Shown: positions 20,129-30,167, numbered from the stretch's first letter. The stretch is DNA of 64,000 nt from Mycobacterium sp. 155 (GCF_000373905.1 NZ_KB892705.1:2313020-2377019), one strand, 5' to 3'. Made by a program: numbers and translations. The notes: generated from the letters alone by a model not told the origin.

Positions 20129-23100
20129 CTAACGGACAGCCAACGAACCAGCGGACGCACCGGGGAACCGGACCATGTGCCCCGGCGACACTCGTTCGAC
20201 CCGACCACGGCATTCGACCGTGACGGGAGGAAGCTCGCGCGGGCTCACACTCACCTCCGCACCGAGGCCGCTGACCCGGATATACAGGTGATGACCTCGA
20301 TAGTGAATCGGAAAGCCCAATGCGCCAAGTGATTCGGGCCAGTGCGGGGAAAGGACGATCCGGTTGCTGCGGGTTTCGAGACCGGTGAAACAGCGCTGCA
20401 TGAGGTCGACACTGCCGGCCATCGCGGCGAGATGAATCCCCTCGGAGGTCGTACCCCCCTGGATGTCGGCGACGTCGGACTTCAGCACGTCGCGGAAAAA
20501 CTCCAAGGCGTGATCCCGGTTGGCGCGCGCGAGAACCCACGAGTTCACCACCGCGCTCAGCGTGGAGCCATTAGAGGAGCGCGCGATGTAATAGTCGACC
20601 ATCACCGGGATCCGCTCGGGCGGAAATTCGTAGTCGAGTCGGTCGAGCAACTCCCCAAGCTCATCGGACGACAACAGATACAGCAGCATCAACGTGTCGG
20701 CCTGCTTGGCGGCCTTGTACCGATTGACGTCATCACCCTGGGCTTCCAGAATGCGGTCGAGCCGTTGGATGTTTCCGTACCTGGTGCGGTAGGACTCCCA
20801 ATCCAGTTCCGCCAGTTGGTCGTACCCGTCGAACTGGCTGATCATGCCCTCATGGAACGGCACGAACATCCGGCGGCTGACATGGTCCCAGCGTGCGAGT
20901 TCATCGTCTGTCAGGGCGAGTTTTTCACGTAGGTCGAGCCGGTTCGCCAACGGCATGGCCGTCAGCGCGTCGATGGCCCGCAGGATGACCCATACGGCCA
21001 TGACGTTCGTGTAGGCGTTGTCGTCGATTCCGTCATTGGGTCTTTCGGGGTACCCGGAGTGGAACTCATCTGGCCCGATCACGCCGTTGATGTGAAAACG
21101 GTCGGCTGTGCTGTCGTAAGTCGTTCTGCTTACCCAGAATCGAGCAATTTCGACCAGCATCTCTGCCCCGTAGTCGATCAGATAGGCCAGATCCGCGGTG
21201 ACCTGATAGAACTGCCAGACGTTGTAGGCGATGGCAATACCGATGTGATGCGCACGATGGCTCGCATCGACGCTCCACCGGCCGGACCGCGGGTTGAGGT
21301 GCAGCTCAGGGCTTTCCTCGCGGCCGTCGCTTCCCGACTGCCACGGGAACATCGCCCCCGCGTAACCCGCCAACCTGGCGGCGCGACGCGCCTCGGTGAG
21401 CCGCCGGTACCGGTAGCGCAGCAACGCGCGGGTGATCGTCGGGAAATGCAGGTTGAGCACCGGGAAGATCAGCAACTCGTCCCAGAACACATGGCCGCGG
21501 TATGCCTCACCGTGGAGGCCACGCGCCGGGATGCCGACATCCAGGTCCTCGCTGTTGTACGAAACCGTTTGCAGCAGGTGCATCAGGTGCAGTCGCAGCA
21601 CTCGTAACTCGTCGACGTGACCGTCGAAGTCGATGGTCAACCGTTCCCAGATGTGCGACCAGACCAGCTCATGCGCGCCTCGCAACTCGGCGAATCGGCC
21701 CTGCCGTTCCAGCCGGCGTTCAGCGCCGCCGGCCGCATCGGACGTCGCCACGTCGCGTCCGGTCACCACCACCGCGATCTTCTCGATCGCCAACGCCTGC
21801 CCCGCGGTGAGTTCAGTGCTGATCTCATGGCCGATCTCGTATCCGTCGTCGACGAGCCGATACTTCGCTACCGCGGCGGCATCGTCACACCACACCGTGG
21901 TTCGCGCAGCAAGCGCGATGGGAATCTGCGACTGCTTGGTCTCAACCGTCAGGAGAACCGAATTGTCGGTCAGTGCCCGCTTTTCCAATGACCGGAGATG
22001 GTCACCGGCCAGCTCGCGGTAGCGCTCGACACCGACATTGCAGACGTTCGCGTCCAGTGTCGAACGAATCTCGATCGTGCCGCACCAGTCCTCGGCACGG
22101 ACAACGGTTTCCAGAGCCGCGACATGGGCCTGGTCCATGGCGGCAAATCGATTCTGCGTCACGGCCGTCGTGTGTCCGGCTTCATCGCGGAAACGGAACT
22201 CCCGGGTCAGCACCGCGGCGCGGAGATCGAGGGCCTGGCGGAATGAGAGCAACGTGACGGTGTCGATGTCGAACCAGTCCCCACCGTTCACACGAAAGCT
22301 CAGGGGGAGCCAGTTGGGGACGTTGACGAGGCTTTCGTTCTCGACCGTGGTACCGCCGACCAGATCGGCCAGACGGTTGTACACGCCCGCGACGTAGGTA
22401 CCCGGATAGTGCACCTGATCCGCCGTCGATTCGGGTGCCGCGCCGCGGGTGGCGAAGTAGCCATTTCCCACTGTGCACAGCGCTTCTCGCAGCTTCTCGT
22501 CCGCCGGCACGTACTCGTCGTAGGCAAACGTCCATCCGCTGCGGGAATCACTTTGCCGGTGAGCCAGCCAAGCCGCGCCGCGCCGCAGGAACCGGCCGAC
22601 TTCGACGGGATCGTTCAGGCGGTACTGAGCGGCGGTCCGGCGATCGCCGTCTTCGCCATGGCAGACGATCACGCCGACACCTTTGAGTCGAATCGCGTCG
22701 AAGACGTCTTCGTCGGTGAGGTCGTCGCCGATGTAGATGGGCAACACGTGGTCACGCGGATGCATCTGGTTGCGGATCCAGGTCAGCGCCGTGCCCTTGT
22801 TCCAGTCGATGTCTGGCCGCAACTCGACCACCATCCGTCCACCGGTCACCCGCAATCCGCGGCGGTGTCCTTGCCGGTGTGCGGCGACGAGAATTTCATT
22901 CACGTGCCGTGGCGCCACGTTGCGGTAGTGAATCGCAACCGCGTACCGCTTGGGTTCGATGAGTACACCTGGTACGTCGGCCAGTTCGGCGTGCAAGGCC
23001 TCCGCCGCGCGCTTGAGAGCCGGTACGGCGGCCAGGGCCGCGTTTTGGTCGTGATGATGTCCTTCGGGGTCGACGAGTTCGAAGCCGTGGTTGCCGGCGT

Positions 23101-24106
23101 ACCACAAACCTGGCACACCTACTCTCTCGCGGATATCAGCCAGATCACGTCCGCTGATTACGGCGACAGGACACCGCGCGGCCAAGTCGGCCAGTGTCTC
23201 GGCGACACCGCCGACAAGCGTCGCAGTGTCCGGATCCGTCACGATCTCGGACAACGTCCCGTCGAAGTCGAGACAGACCAGCGGCCGCCTGCCGTCGACG
23301 ACACCAGTCAGCTCGCCATAGGCATCCATCACATTGGGCAGCCCTGACATGGGTCTGTCTCCGGTACGGACCACGGCGGCCGCCAGATCGGGAACCACGA
23401 CGTCGGCGCCCGCGCGGAGCAGTTCCTCCCGGTGGCCGGTCCGGTCGACGCCGATGACAAGAGCGAAGCCGCCATTACGTCCGGCCGTCACGCCGGCTTG
23501 TGCGTCCTCGACGACCACGCAGCGTTGCGGCGTCACGTGCAACCTGGCGGCGGTCTCCCAAAGCACCGCCGGGTCGGGCTTGCCCGGCAGCTTGAGCGCT
23601 TCGGCAACCACACCATCGACACGGACGGGAAACAGATCGCCCAGTCCGGCTGCCTCGAGCACCTTTTCGCAATTCCGGCTGGACGAATAGGCTGCCGTGG
23701 CCACGCCTGTCTCAGCGAGCCTGCGCACCAACGCCACCGTGGACGGATAAGCCCGCACCCCATTTGCCATTCGCTCCAAGAAGAGCTGTTGCTTACGATT
23801 CGCCAGACCCCAGACCGTGTCGTATCCGGTGTCGTCCGGGTGACCGCTCGGAAGCGAAATCCCCCGGGCTCGAAGCAACGCCGCGATGCCGTCCTGGCGA
23901 GACTTGCCGTCCACATACCGGCGGTAGTCCGCCCCGGTGAATGGCGAGACGTCCTCGTTGTTGCGGGCCACCCGGTGTGCGAAGAACTCGGCGAACAACG
24001 CCGTCCACGCCGCGGCGTGAATAGAGGCCGTATCGGTGACCACGCCGTCGAGGTCGAAGATGACCCCGTCATGCGACCGTGGGTCGATCGTGGCCGACAC
24101 AGTCAT
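20129..24106 (-). CDS. otsB1: OtsB1-like triple fusion: beta-PGM-like HAD, trehalose-6-P phosphatase, GH65 phosphorylase
   Basis: A 1325-residue protein, almost exactly the size of Rv2006 (OtsB1). Domains in order: a HAD/beta-phosphoglucomutase-like domain (VIFDLDGVVTDTASIHAA, 1-245); a trehalose-phosphatase domain (LVCLDFDGTLSEI near residue 275; GDDLTDEDVF); and a glycoside hydrolase 65 domain (from ~535) with GVIGPDEFH carrying the catalytic acid. On paper this could turn trehalose-6-P into trehalose, phosphorolyse it and isomerise the beta-glucose-1-P. M. tuberculosis OtsB1 is reported not to be the main phosphatase, so activity is uncertain. ATG 24106 overlaps the pfkB stop by four bases. 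Confidence 0.9.
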   Translation of the reverse strand: MTVSATIDPRSHDGVIFDLDGVVTDTASIHAAAWTALFAEFFAHRVARNNEDVSPFTGADYRRYVDGKSRQDGIAALLRARGISLPSGHPDDTGYDTVWGLANRKQQLFLERMANGVRAYPSTVALVRRLAETGVATAAYSSSRNCEKVLEAAGLGDLFPVRVDGVVAEALKLPGKPDPAVLWETAARLHVTPQRCVVVEDAQAGVTAGRNGGFALVIGVDRTGHREELLRAGADVVVPDLAAAVVRTGDRPMSGLPNVMDAYGELTGVVDGRRPLVCLDFDGTLSEIVTDPDTATLVGGVAETLADLAARCPVAVISGRDLADIRERVGVPGLWYAGNHGFELVDPEGHHHDQNAALAAVPALKRAAEALHAELADVPGVLIEPKRYAVAIHYRNVAPRHVNEILVAAHRQGHRRGLRVTGGRMVVELRPDIDWNKGTALTWIRNQMHPRDHVLPIYIGDDLTDEDVFDAIRLKGVGVIVCHGEDGDRRTAAQYRLNDPVEVGRFLRRGAAWLAHRQSDSRSGWTFAYDEYVPADEKLREALCTVGNGYFATRGAAPESTADQVHYPGTYVAGVYNRLADLVGGTTVENESLVNVPNWLPLSFRVNGGDWFDIDTVTLLSFRQALDLRAAVLTREFRFRDEAGHTTAVTQNRFAAMDQAHVAALETVVRAEDWCGTIEIRSTLDANVCNVGVERYRELAGDHLRSLEKRALTDNSVLLTVETKQSQIPIALAARTTVWCDDAAAVAKYRLVDDGYEIGHEISTELTAGQALAIEKIAVVVTGRDVATSDAAGGAERRLERQGRFAELRGAHELVWSHIWERLTIDFDGHVDELRVLRLHLMHLLQTVSYNSEDLDVGIPARGLHGEAYRGHVFWDELLIFPVLNLHFPTITRALLRYRYRRLTEARRAARLAGYAGAMFPWQSGSDGREESPELHLNPRSGRWSVDASHRAHHIGIAIAYNVWQFYQVTADLAYLIDYGAEMLVEIARFWVSRTTYDSTADRFHINGVIGPDEFHSGYPERPNDGIDDNAYTNVMAVWVILRAIDALTAMPLANRLDLREKLALTDDELARWDHVSRRMFVPFHEGMISQFDGYDQLAELDWESYRTRYGNIQRLDRILEAQGDDVNRYKAAKQADTLMLLYLLSSDELGELLDRLDYEFPPERIPVMVDYYIARSSNGSTLSAVVNSWVLARANRDHALEFFRDVLKSDVADIQGGTTSEGIHLAAMAGSVDLMQRCFTGLETRSNRIVLSPHWPESLGALGFPIHYRGHHLYIRVSGLGAEVSVSPRELPPVTVECRGRVERVSPGHMVRFPGASAGSLAVR

Positions 24107-25119
24107 TGACGGCCGCTGCCGGAAAGCGATACGTCGACGTCGGTGTCCCTGTCGCCGAAGTCGGCGAGGACGACGGGTTCGTCGGCGAGCGCAAAAAATC
24201 GTTCCACATCGGCTTGCGTGCACGGTTGGCTGCCCGGCGTCAGCAACTCGGCCGTGGCGGCCGCAATCCCGTACCGCACAGACTCGTTCATTGACCAGTC
24301 CCTACTCAGCCCCACGGTCATCGCCGCAACCATCGCATCACCCGCACCGACACCACTGACCACTGTCCTCATCGGAATTCCGGGGAACCACAGCGCTTGC
24401 CGTCCAGTTATCAGGAGTCCGCCATCGGGGCCTAGGGAAACGACGACAGTCTCCGCTTGACCGCACGCGATGATGTCTCGGGCGGCGGCGACCTGCTCGG
24501 ACCTGGTTGCCAGCTCACGTCCGGCCAATTCCCGGAGTTCGTGCACACTGGCCTTCAGAAGAAACACGCCCGAGGTGAAATGCCGCAGCCCGCAGCCGGA
24601 GGTGTCCAGTATCAGCCGCGCACCGACATCTCGACACACGAGGGCGACCTGCTGGTAGAAGTTCTCGGCGGCACCCGGCGGAAGACTCCCGCTGGCCACC
24701 ACGAACCGAGCCGATGCGGCCTGCTGCCGCAGCTCTCGTAGGCAGCACTGCTGTTCGACGAAGGACACCCGCGGCCCCGGGAGCACGAACCGGTATTGCA
24801 GACCGGTACGTGTCTCGTTGACCGTGAAGCTTTCCCGGGTCGCGCCCTCGATAGTGATGCGTCGGATCGGGATGGCGTCCCGGGCAAGAAGTCCGGTCAA
24901 CAGATCCCCGGATGAACCACCCGCGGGGTAGATGGCACAGACCGATGTACCGAGCACATCTGCCACCTTGGCGACATTGATTCCACCACCGCCGGCGTCG
25001 TAACGAGGGTCGGCGCACCGTATCTTGTCCGTCGGTCGCACCTCCTCGACGGAGCTGGTGATATCGACCGCTGGGTTCATCGTCAATGTGACGATCGTTG
25101 GCGAGATTGGCCGCTCCAT
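24103..25119 (-). CDS. pfkB: 6-phosphofructokinase, PfkB/ribokinase family
   Basis: A 338-residue sugar kinase like the DosR-regulated PfkB (Rv2029c). It has TMNPAVDITS at the N-terminus, the glycine-rich YDAGGGGINVAKV substrate segment, and the catalytic SGVGAGDAMVA anion-hole motif near residue 254. It phosphorylates fructose-6-phosphate or a related sugar phosphate using ATP. Its stop overlaps the otsB1 start (ATGA), so the two are translated together. A pair of DosR-like boxes upstream is shared with the divergent ppsA. PfkB (glycolytic) and PpsA (gluconeogenic) from one promoter region suggests control of the PEP node during dormancy. Confidence 0.9.
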   Translation of the reverse strand: MERPISPTIVTLTMNPAVDITSSVEEVRPTDKIRCADPRYDAGGGGINVAKVADVLGTSVCAIYPAGGSSGDLLTGLLARDAIPIRRITIEGATRESFTVNETRTGLQYRFVLPGPRVSFVEQQCCLRELRQQAASARFVVASGSLPPGAAENFYQQVALVCRDVGARLILDTSGCGLRHFTSGVFLLKASVHELRELAGRELATRSEQVAAARDIIACGQAETVVVSLGPDGGLLITGRQALWFPGIPMRTVVSGVGAGDAMVAAMTVGLSRDWSMNESVRYGIAAATAELLTPGSQPCTQADVERFFALADEPVVLADFGDRDTDVDVSLSGSGRQ

Positions 25120-25152
25120 GTTGTTGATCCGACTACGCGCATCCGCTCAGCG

Positions 25153-25172
25153 CTAGGGGCCGAAGTCCCAGA
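25153..25172. promoter_or_regulatory. DosR-like box between pfkB and ppsA
   Basis: The core GGGGCCGAAGTCCC (25156-25169) matches at 11 of 14 positions, with a perfect right arm. Confidence 0.6.
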
Positions 25173-25180
25173 TCGGCATA

Positions 25181-25200
25181 TTGAGGACTTCTTGCCTGAC
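25181..25200. promoter_or_regulatory. Weak second DosR-like box, ppsA side
   Basis: The 20-base site TTGAGGACTTCTTGCCTGAC matches the full consensus TTSGGGACTWWAGTCCCSAA at about 13 of 20 positions. The left half is good and the right half poor. Confidence 0.35.
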
Positions 25201-25247
25201 GTATCGGTGACCTTCAGCCCACCGGTTGTGGTCCTCGGGCGCTACGC

Positions 25248-27536
25248 GTGTCATACGGCATGTCGAAAGCTGGTTCCATGCAACGCGACACCTACATCCG
25301 TGCCATCTCGACGCTGCGAATCACCGATGCCGAGGAAGCGGGCGGCAAAGGTGCCAACATGGGTGAGTTGGTCGCCGCGAACCTTCCCGTCCCACCCGGC
25401 TTCGTCCTGCTGCGCGACTGCTACCGCGAGTCGATGAACGCGGGTGGAGTGGCTGAACAGCTCAACGACCTGCACCGGGACGCGATGAAGAATGCGGCGG
25501 ACACGACACGGCTCAAGGACATGTCCAGCCACATGCAGGATCTGGTCCGCAAGGCCGGTGTCGCAACTGTCGTACGTGATCTACTCATCGACGCTTATCA
25601 CGCCCTGGGTTCTGACGTCGTTGTCGCCGTTCGCTCCTCGGCGACCGGTGAGGATGGCCGCGACGTCTCGTTCGCCGGCATGAACGCCACGGTCACCAAT
25701 GTCAGCGGTGAGGACAATCTGGTCGCTGCGGTGCTCCGGTGCTGGATGTCGCTGTTCAGCCCCCGCGTCATCACCTACCGCGCCACCCGCGGCTTCACCG
25801 CGGACCCGGCCATGGCCGTGGTGGTCCAAACGATGGTCGACTCCGAAAAGGCCGGCGTGGCATTCACCGCCGACCCCAGCAGCGGCGCGCTCGACCGAGT
25901 AGTGATCGAGGCCGCGTTCGGTCTCGGTGAAGTCGTGGTATCGGGAGAGGTCGAGCCCGACACCTATATCGTCTCCAAGGAAACACTGAGGCCGCTGGAT
26001 GTCAGGGTCGGCCACAAGAGCTTCAAGATCGTCCGTGGTGCGGACGGGCACGACCATGCTGTCGACCTCGACGACGGTTCGGCCGACACCCGCGTGCTCG
26101 ACGACGGCGAATTGCGGTCGATCGCCGAACTCGCCGTCGCGACCGAGCAGCACAACGGCTGTCCGCAGGACACCGAGTGGGCGATAGCAGACGGCAAGAC
26201 ATATCTGGTGCAAGCCCGCCCCATCACGACGTTGCCGACCGCGTCGACCGACCCACATGCGGTTCTCGTGCGTGGGCTGGCCGCCGCACCCGGGAAAGCC
26301 ACAGGCAAGGTCCGTGTTCTGCAGTCGCCGGACGACGGCGTCCAGTTGCTCGACGGCGAGGTCCTGGTGGCGCCGATGACGAACCCGGACTGGCTACCCA
26401 CGATGCGCCGGGCCGCGGCATTGGTGACCGATACCGGCGGCATGACCTGCCACTCCGCAATTGTGGCCCGCGAGTTGGGGATTCCGTGTCTGGTAGGTGC
26501 CCGCACCGCGACCCGTGACCTCCATGACGGCACAACGGTCACAGTGGACGGGACGCGTGGACAGGTGATATCCGGTCGGGTCGATGCCACGACGACCACG
26601 GTTGCCGACCGCACGTCGCCCGCCGAACCGACCGCGGAAGCCACCGGCACCCGGATCTACGTCAATCTCGCGATGCCCGACACCGCGGAAGCCGTTGCCG
26701 CACAGGGGCCAGACGGCGTCGGGCTGCTCCGGGCCGAGTTCATGCTGACCAACGCGTTCGATGGCCGGCACCCGCGCGACGTGATCGCCCACGGGGAGCA
26801 GGACGCCTTCGTCGACAAGATGGCGGCAGCCGTCGGCCGAATCGCCGCCGCGTTTGCCCCGCGGCCGGTCATCTACCGCGCCACCGACTTTCGCAGCAAC
26901 GAGTTCCGCGGTCTGGCCGGAGGCGCGGCCTACGAACCGGTCGAACACAACCCGATGATCGGCTACCGCGGCTGCTACCGCTACATCAAGGAGCCCGACC
27001 TGTTCGCGCTCGAGTTGCGGGCGCTGGCGAGGGTTCGTGAGCAATTGCCCAACGTGCATCTCATGATTCCGTTCGTGCGCACCCGATGGGAGCTTGAGGA
27101 ATGCCTGACGCTGGTGGACGCGAGTCCACTGGGCCGGCACCGCGGCTTGCATCGTTGGGTGATGGCCGAAGTCCCGTCGGTCGTGCACTGGCTCCCCGAG
27201 TACATCGGGATGGGCATCGACGGGGTGTCCATCGGCAGCAACGACCTGACTCAGCTGATGCTGGGCGTCGACCGCGACTCCGATATGTGTGCTGAACTGT
27301 TCGATGAGTCCGATCCCGCCGTTCTCGATGCCATCGGTCAAATCATCAGCACAGCACGGAAGTTCGGCATCACGTCCTCCTTGTGCGGACAAGCGCCGTC
27401 GACCGACCCGACATTCGCGGAACACCTGGTCCGAATGGGTATAACGTCGGTATCGGTAAACCCGGATGCGCTGACCGCGACTCGTCGCGTGGTGGCCGCG
27501 GCCGAACGTCGCCTGCTACTCGACTCGGCGCGATGA
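25248..27536 (+). CDS. ppsA: Phosphoenolpyruvate synthase-like enzyme
   Basis: A 762-residue protein with an ATP-grasp PEP/pyruvate-binding domain (EAGGKGANMGELV at the N-terminus; VAVRSSATGEDG near residue 125), a swivelling phospho-His domain (DTGGMTCHSAIVAREL, His near residue 402) and a C-terminal PEP-utilising barrel (GPDGVGLLRAEFML; GSNDLTQLMLG). PpsA makes PEP from pyruvate and ATP. Start codons at 25248, 25260 and 25278 are all possible; none has a clear ribosome site, and MQRDTYIRAI (25278) best fits the family's short N-terminus. It matches the ppsA of the M. smegmatis DosR cluster. Confidence 0.9.
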   Translation: MSYGMSKAGSMQRDTYIRAISTLRITDAEEAGGKGANMGELVAANLPVPPGFVLLRDCYRESMNAGGVAEQLNDLHRDAMKNAADTTRLKDMSSHMQDLVRKAGVATVVRDLLIDAYHALGSDVVVAVRSSATGEDGRDVSFAGMNATVTNVSGEDNLVAAVLRCWMSLFSPRVITYRATRGFTADPAMAVVVQTMVDSEKAGVAFTADPSSGALDRVVIEAAFGLGEVVVSGEVEPDTYIVSKETLRPLDVRVGHKSFKIVRGADGHDHAVDLDDGSADTRVLDDGELRSIAELAVATEQHNGCPQDTEWAIADGKTYLVQARPITTLPTASTDPHAVLVRGLAAAPGKATGKVRVLQSPDDGVQLLDGEVLVAPMTNPDWLPTMRRAAALVTDTGGMTCHSAIVARELGIPCLVGARTATRDLHDGTTVTVDGTRGQVISGRVDATTTTVADRTSPAEPTAEATGTRIYVNLAMPDTAEAVAAQGPDGVGLLRAEFMLTNAFDGRHPRDVIAHGEQDAFVDKMAAAVGRIAAAFAPRPVIYRATDFRSNEFRGLAGGAAYEPVEHNPMIGYRGCYRYIKEPDLFALELRALARVREQLPNVHLMIPFVRTRWELEECLTLVDASPLGRHRGLHRWVMAEVPSVVHWLPEYIGMGIDGVSIGSNDLTQLMLGVDRDSDMCAELFDESDPAVLDAIGQIISTARKFGITSSLCGQAPSTDPTFAEHLVRMGITSVSVNPDALTATRRVVAAAERRLLLDSAR

Positions 27537-27550
27537 CTCTCGGCGACGAC

Positions 27551-27570
27551 TCCGGGACTTTGGACTCCAG
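27551..27570. promoter_or_regulatory. DosR-like box upstream of a Usp gene
   Basis: The core GGGACTTTGGACTC (27554-27567) matches at 11 of 14 positions, with a perfect left arm. It is 57 bases before the start at 27627. Confidence 0.6.
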
Positions 27571-27626
27571 CACAGCGTATTCGAGCAGCCGTAGCGTCGT
27601 CAGCAACCAGCGGATTGGAGAGCATC

Positions 27627-28409
27627 ATGAATGGCAGCCGCATGGCGAAGCCCGTCGTCGTCGGGATCGATGGCTCCGCACCGTCCATCGCCGCAGCACA
27701 ATGGGGCGTCAAGGAAGCGATCAGCCGCGATGTACCGCTACGGCTGGTATGTGTCATGAAGTCGAAGCACCCGTCCAGTGACGACTATTACCGCGATATC
27801 CATCACGCGGAGGAGTCGCTCCGGTTTGCGCAGGCCGCCGTGGACGCCACCGGAACCTACGTCAAGGTCGAGACGGCGATCCTCGACGGTCCGCCCGGCG
27901 CCGTTCTCATCGAAGAGTCGCGGAACGCGGCGCTGATCTGTGTCGGCTCGGTCGGGATCGGGCAGTACGTGCGGTCGATCCTGGGCTCCACCGCCGCCGA
28001 GCTCACCGAAAAGGCGCACTGCCCCGTCGCGGTCATCCGCCCGCAGGAGTTCCCATCACAGCAGGATGTCGACTGGGTGGTGGTCGCCGTGAACGACAAG
28101 CCCGGCAACGACGTTGTGGTCGAATCCGCCCTGACGGAGGCGGAGCTACGCCGCGCACCGGTGCTCATGCTGGGCAGCCACGGCAGCGTCGAGCAGCGCG
28201 TGAAACAGTGCAGCCAACACCACCCCGGCGTGCACATCTATCCGATCACCGAAGGTGCCGGTGTCGCCCGATTCCTCAAGAGGCACGACGAGCGCGTGCA
28301 ACTCGCCGTAATCGGCAGCGCCGAAGCCGATCAGCTCGCACACATCATCGGACCGCACGGCCACCGGCTCTTCAATCACGCTCGGTCGTCGACGCTGATC
28401 GTGCGTTGA
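27627..28409 (+). CDS. Universal stress protein, tandem domains, degenerate C-domain
   Basis: A 260-residue Usp. The N-terminal domain starts [23 protein letters not shown] and has an intact ATP loop of type G-2x-G-9x-G(S/T) (VGSVGIG...ILGST). The C-terminal domain lacks the loop (IGSAEADQLAHIIGPHGHR instead), a pattern shared with the Usp proteins at 33795 and 39316. It probably binds ATP in one domain only. ATG 27627 is chosen because GGAG lies six bases upstream; an in-frame TTG (27615) is less likely. It lies after ppsA with a DosR-like box between. Confidence 0.88.
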   Translation: MNGSRMAKPVVVGIDGSAPSIAAAQWGVKEAISRDVPLRLVCVMKSKHPSSDDYYRDIHHAEESLRFAQAAVDATGTYVKVETAILDGPPGAVLIEESRNAALICVGSVGIGQYVRSILGSTAAELTEKAHCPVAVIRPQEFPSQQDVDWVVVAVNDKPGNDVVVESALTEAELRRAPVLMLGSHGSVEQRVKQCSQHHPGVHIYPITEGAGVARFLKRHDERVQLAVIGSAEADQLAHIIGPHGHRLFNHARSSTLIVR

Positions 28410-28474
28410 CGGGAGACGTCTACGCCGAATGTCCGAACGGCCACCGTAGTCTCCTGTCGGCGACGGCGGTGAAT

Positions 28475-29878
28475 TCAGGTCTGCTCTCGATCAGGCCGCT
28501 TTTGCTTTCCCGCGTTCTGCAGACTCAGAGCGACGAGCCGACGTACCCCGTCTTCGATACCGCGCGCGAACTTGTCGACATCTCGGCCGGTGTCGTAATC
28601 GGCGGTGATGCCGAACACGAGGTCGTCGCCATAGCTGAGAATCGCTATGCCCGTTCGCAACTGGAGTGCGATCGGAGGGATGGGCAACAGCCGGACCACC
28701 TCTTGTCCCATGACCCGCAGATGCGTGCGGGGCCCGGGTACGTCGGTGGCGACTGTGACGACGCCGCGCTGCGGCAGTTTCATCAGGGTCCTGACAGTCC
28801 AGGCCGCCAGCGGAAACGGGGCGGCATTGACGAGATCGACGAACCAGGTCCCTCCTTCGCGCTGGCCAGCGACCTTGGTTCGCATCAACCGCTGGTGAAC
28901 CAACTGGAGCTGCTCCAGTGGATCCTCCTTGTCAACGGGAAGAAACGGCAGCATCGCCGAAACCCGGTTGTCGGCAACATCGAATGCGTCGCTACCGCGA
29001 ATCGACACCGGTACCAGAGTCCTCAGCGTCGTTCGCCGGGGTTTCTCGCCGCGGCGGGCCAACGCGGTCCGAAAACTGTGGGTGATCGCCGCCAGCGCAA
29101 CGTCGTTGAGCGTCACGTCGAATTCGTCGCATACCTTCCGCACATCACAGAGGCTCACTCGCGCGGCACTGAACCGCCGCATGGTGGTAACCGGGCCCGT
29201 CAACGACGATTCCGCCGCGGGATTCAGCAGTCCGGCAGCGAGTTCGATCGCGCCTCCCACTGCAAGGGTCGCTGTTCTGGTCGTCGCCGCTGCCAGGTGC
29301 CACATGCCACTCACCCAACCCAGGGGGTTCAGACCGATCCCGGCCCAATCGAGCCCCGAGCTGGATTCCGTGGTAGCGGCCCGTATTGAGCTGGCGAACG
29401 TATCTCCCGCGCCCTCGTCGCTGAGCCCCGCGAAGATCCGCATCGTCGCTATACCGTCGGCGACGCAGTGATGGATCTTCATCAGCACAGCCCATCGACC
29501 GCCGGCGAGACCTTCCACAATCCAGCACTCCCAGAGTGGTCGGTCACGGTCGAGTCGTCTCTCTACGACATCGGCGACAAAGCGAAACAGTGCCTCATCA
29601 TCCCCGCCATGCGGCAGCGCGGCCAGATGGATGTGGCGGGAGGGATCGAGGTTGGGGTCTTCGGCCCACACTGGCGGTCCCAGATCCAGCAGATGCGTGT
29701 GCAGGACCTGCCTGAGCCGTGGTACCGCCAGGATTCGTTGCGCGATCGACGCGGCGATCGTGTCGAAATCCGGCATCGGCCCCTCGATGATCGCGAGACC
29801 GCCAACCGCAAGACTGACGTGCCGGTCGGAATCCTCTGCCTCGAGAAACGCTGCGGCAAAGGGCGACAAGTGCTCCAT
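28475..29878 (-). CDS. tgs1: Triacylglycerol synthase, WS/DGAT family (Tgs1-like)
   Basis: A 467-residue acyltransferase very like Tgs1 (Rv3130c), the DosR-induced triacylglycerol synthase. It starts MEHLSPFAAAFLEAED and has the intact catalytic motif IHHCVADG near residue 135, PLWECWIVEGLAGG before it, and VTVATDVPGPRTHL with ALQLRTGIAILSYGD near the C-terminus. It esterifies diacylglycerol with acyl-CoA at the membrane to build storage lipid. Unlike the WS/DGAT at 11056, the HHxxxDG motif is canonical. The upstream gap (29879-30167) is shared with a Usp gene and has GGGACCACGTCC at 29937, which resembles a DosR box but with the spacer one base short. Confidence 0.88.
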   Translation of the reverse strand: MEHLSPFAAAFLEAEDSDRHVSLAVGGLAIIEGPMPDFDTIAASIAQRILAVPRLRQVLHTHLLDLGPPVWAEDPNLDPSRHIHLAALPHGGDDEALFRFVADVVERRLDRDRPLWECWIVEGLAGGRWAVLMKIHHCVADGIATMRIFAGLSDEGAGDTFASSIRAATTESSSGLDWAGIGLNPLGWVSGMWHLAAATTRTATLAVGGAIELAAGLLNPAAESSLTGPVTTMRRFSAARVSLCDVRKVCDEFDVTLNDVALAAITHSFRTALARRGEKPRRTTLRTLVPVSIRGSDAFDVADNRVSAMLPFLPVDKEDPLEQLQLVHQRLMRTKVAGQREGGTWFVDLVNAAPFPLAAWTVRTLMKLPQRGVVTVATDVPGPRTHLRVMGQEVVRLLPIPPIALQLRTGIAILSYGDDLVFGITADYDTGRDVDKFARGIEDGVRRLVALSLQNAGKQKRPDREQT

Positions 29879-30024
29879 AAGATGACTGTCCGCCCACTGC
29901 CGGAATGGGTGAAGGGAACGAGGTCACCTACTTGCAGGGACCACGTCCTCTTTCCACCAACGTTGGCTGAAGGCCTGAACCGCACCGGCATCCGATACCG
30001 CGTTCCTGACCTTGGTCGTACGGG

Positions 30025-30044
30025 TTGATGACCAACGGCCCACG
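30025..30044. promoter_or_regulatory. Weak DosR-like site in the tgs1/Usp gap
   Basis: TTGATGACCAACGGCCCACG matches the 20-base consensus at about 12 positions. GGGACCACGTCC (29937-29948) in the same gap has good arms but a short spacer. Either could serve tgs1 or the Usp gene. Confidence 0.3.
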
Positions 30045-30167
30045 AAACGGTCTCGACGCACGCCTAGGCTCATCCCAGACAGGCGAATATCGCGCAAAGC
30101 CACGGGTCTCACCTTGGCGTGCAGCCCTTGACAACTGTGCAGCCTTCGACCACAAGGGAGAAAAGCC

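Noticed and set aside
29937..29950. GGGACCACGTCC as a DosR box for tgs1
   Set aside because: Arms are good but the spacer is one base shorter than the consensus, so it is mentioned only in the gap evidence.
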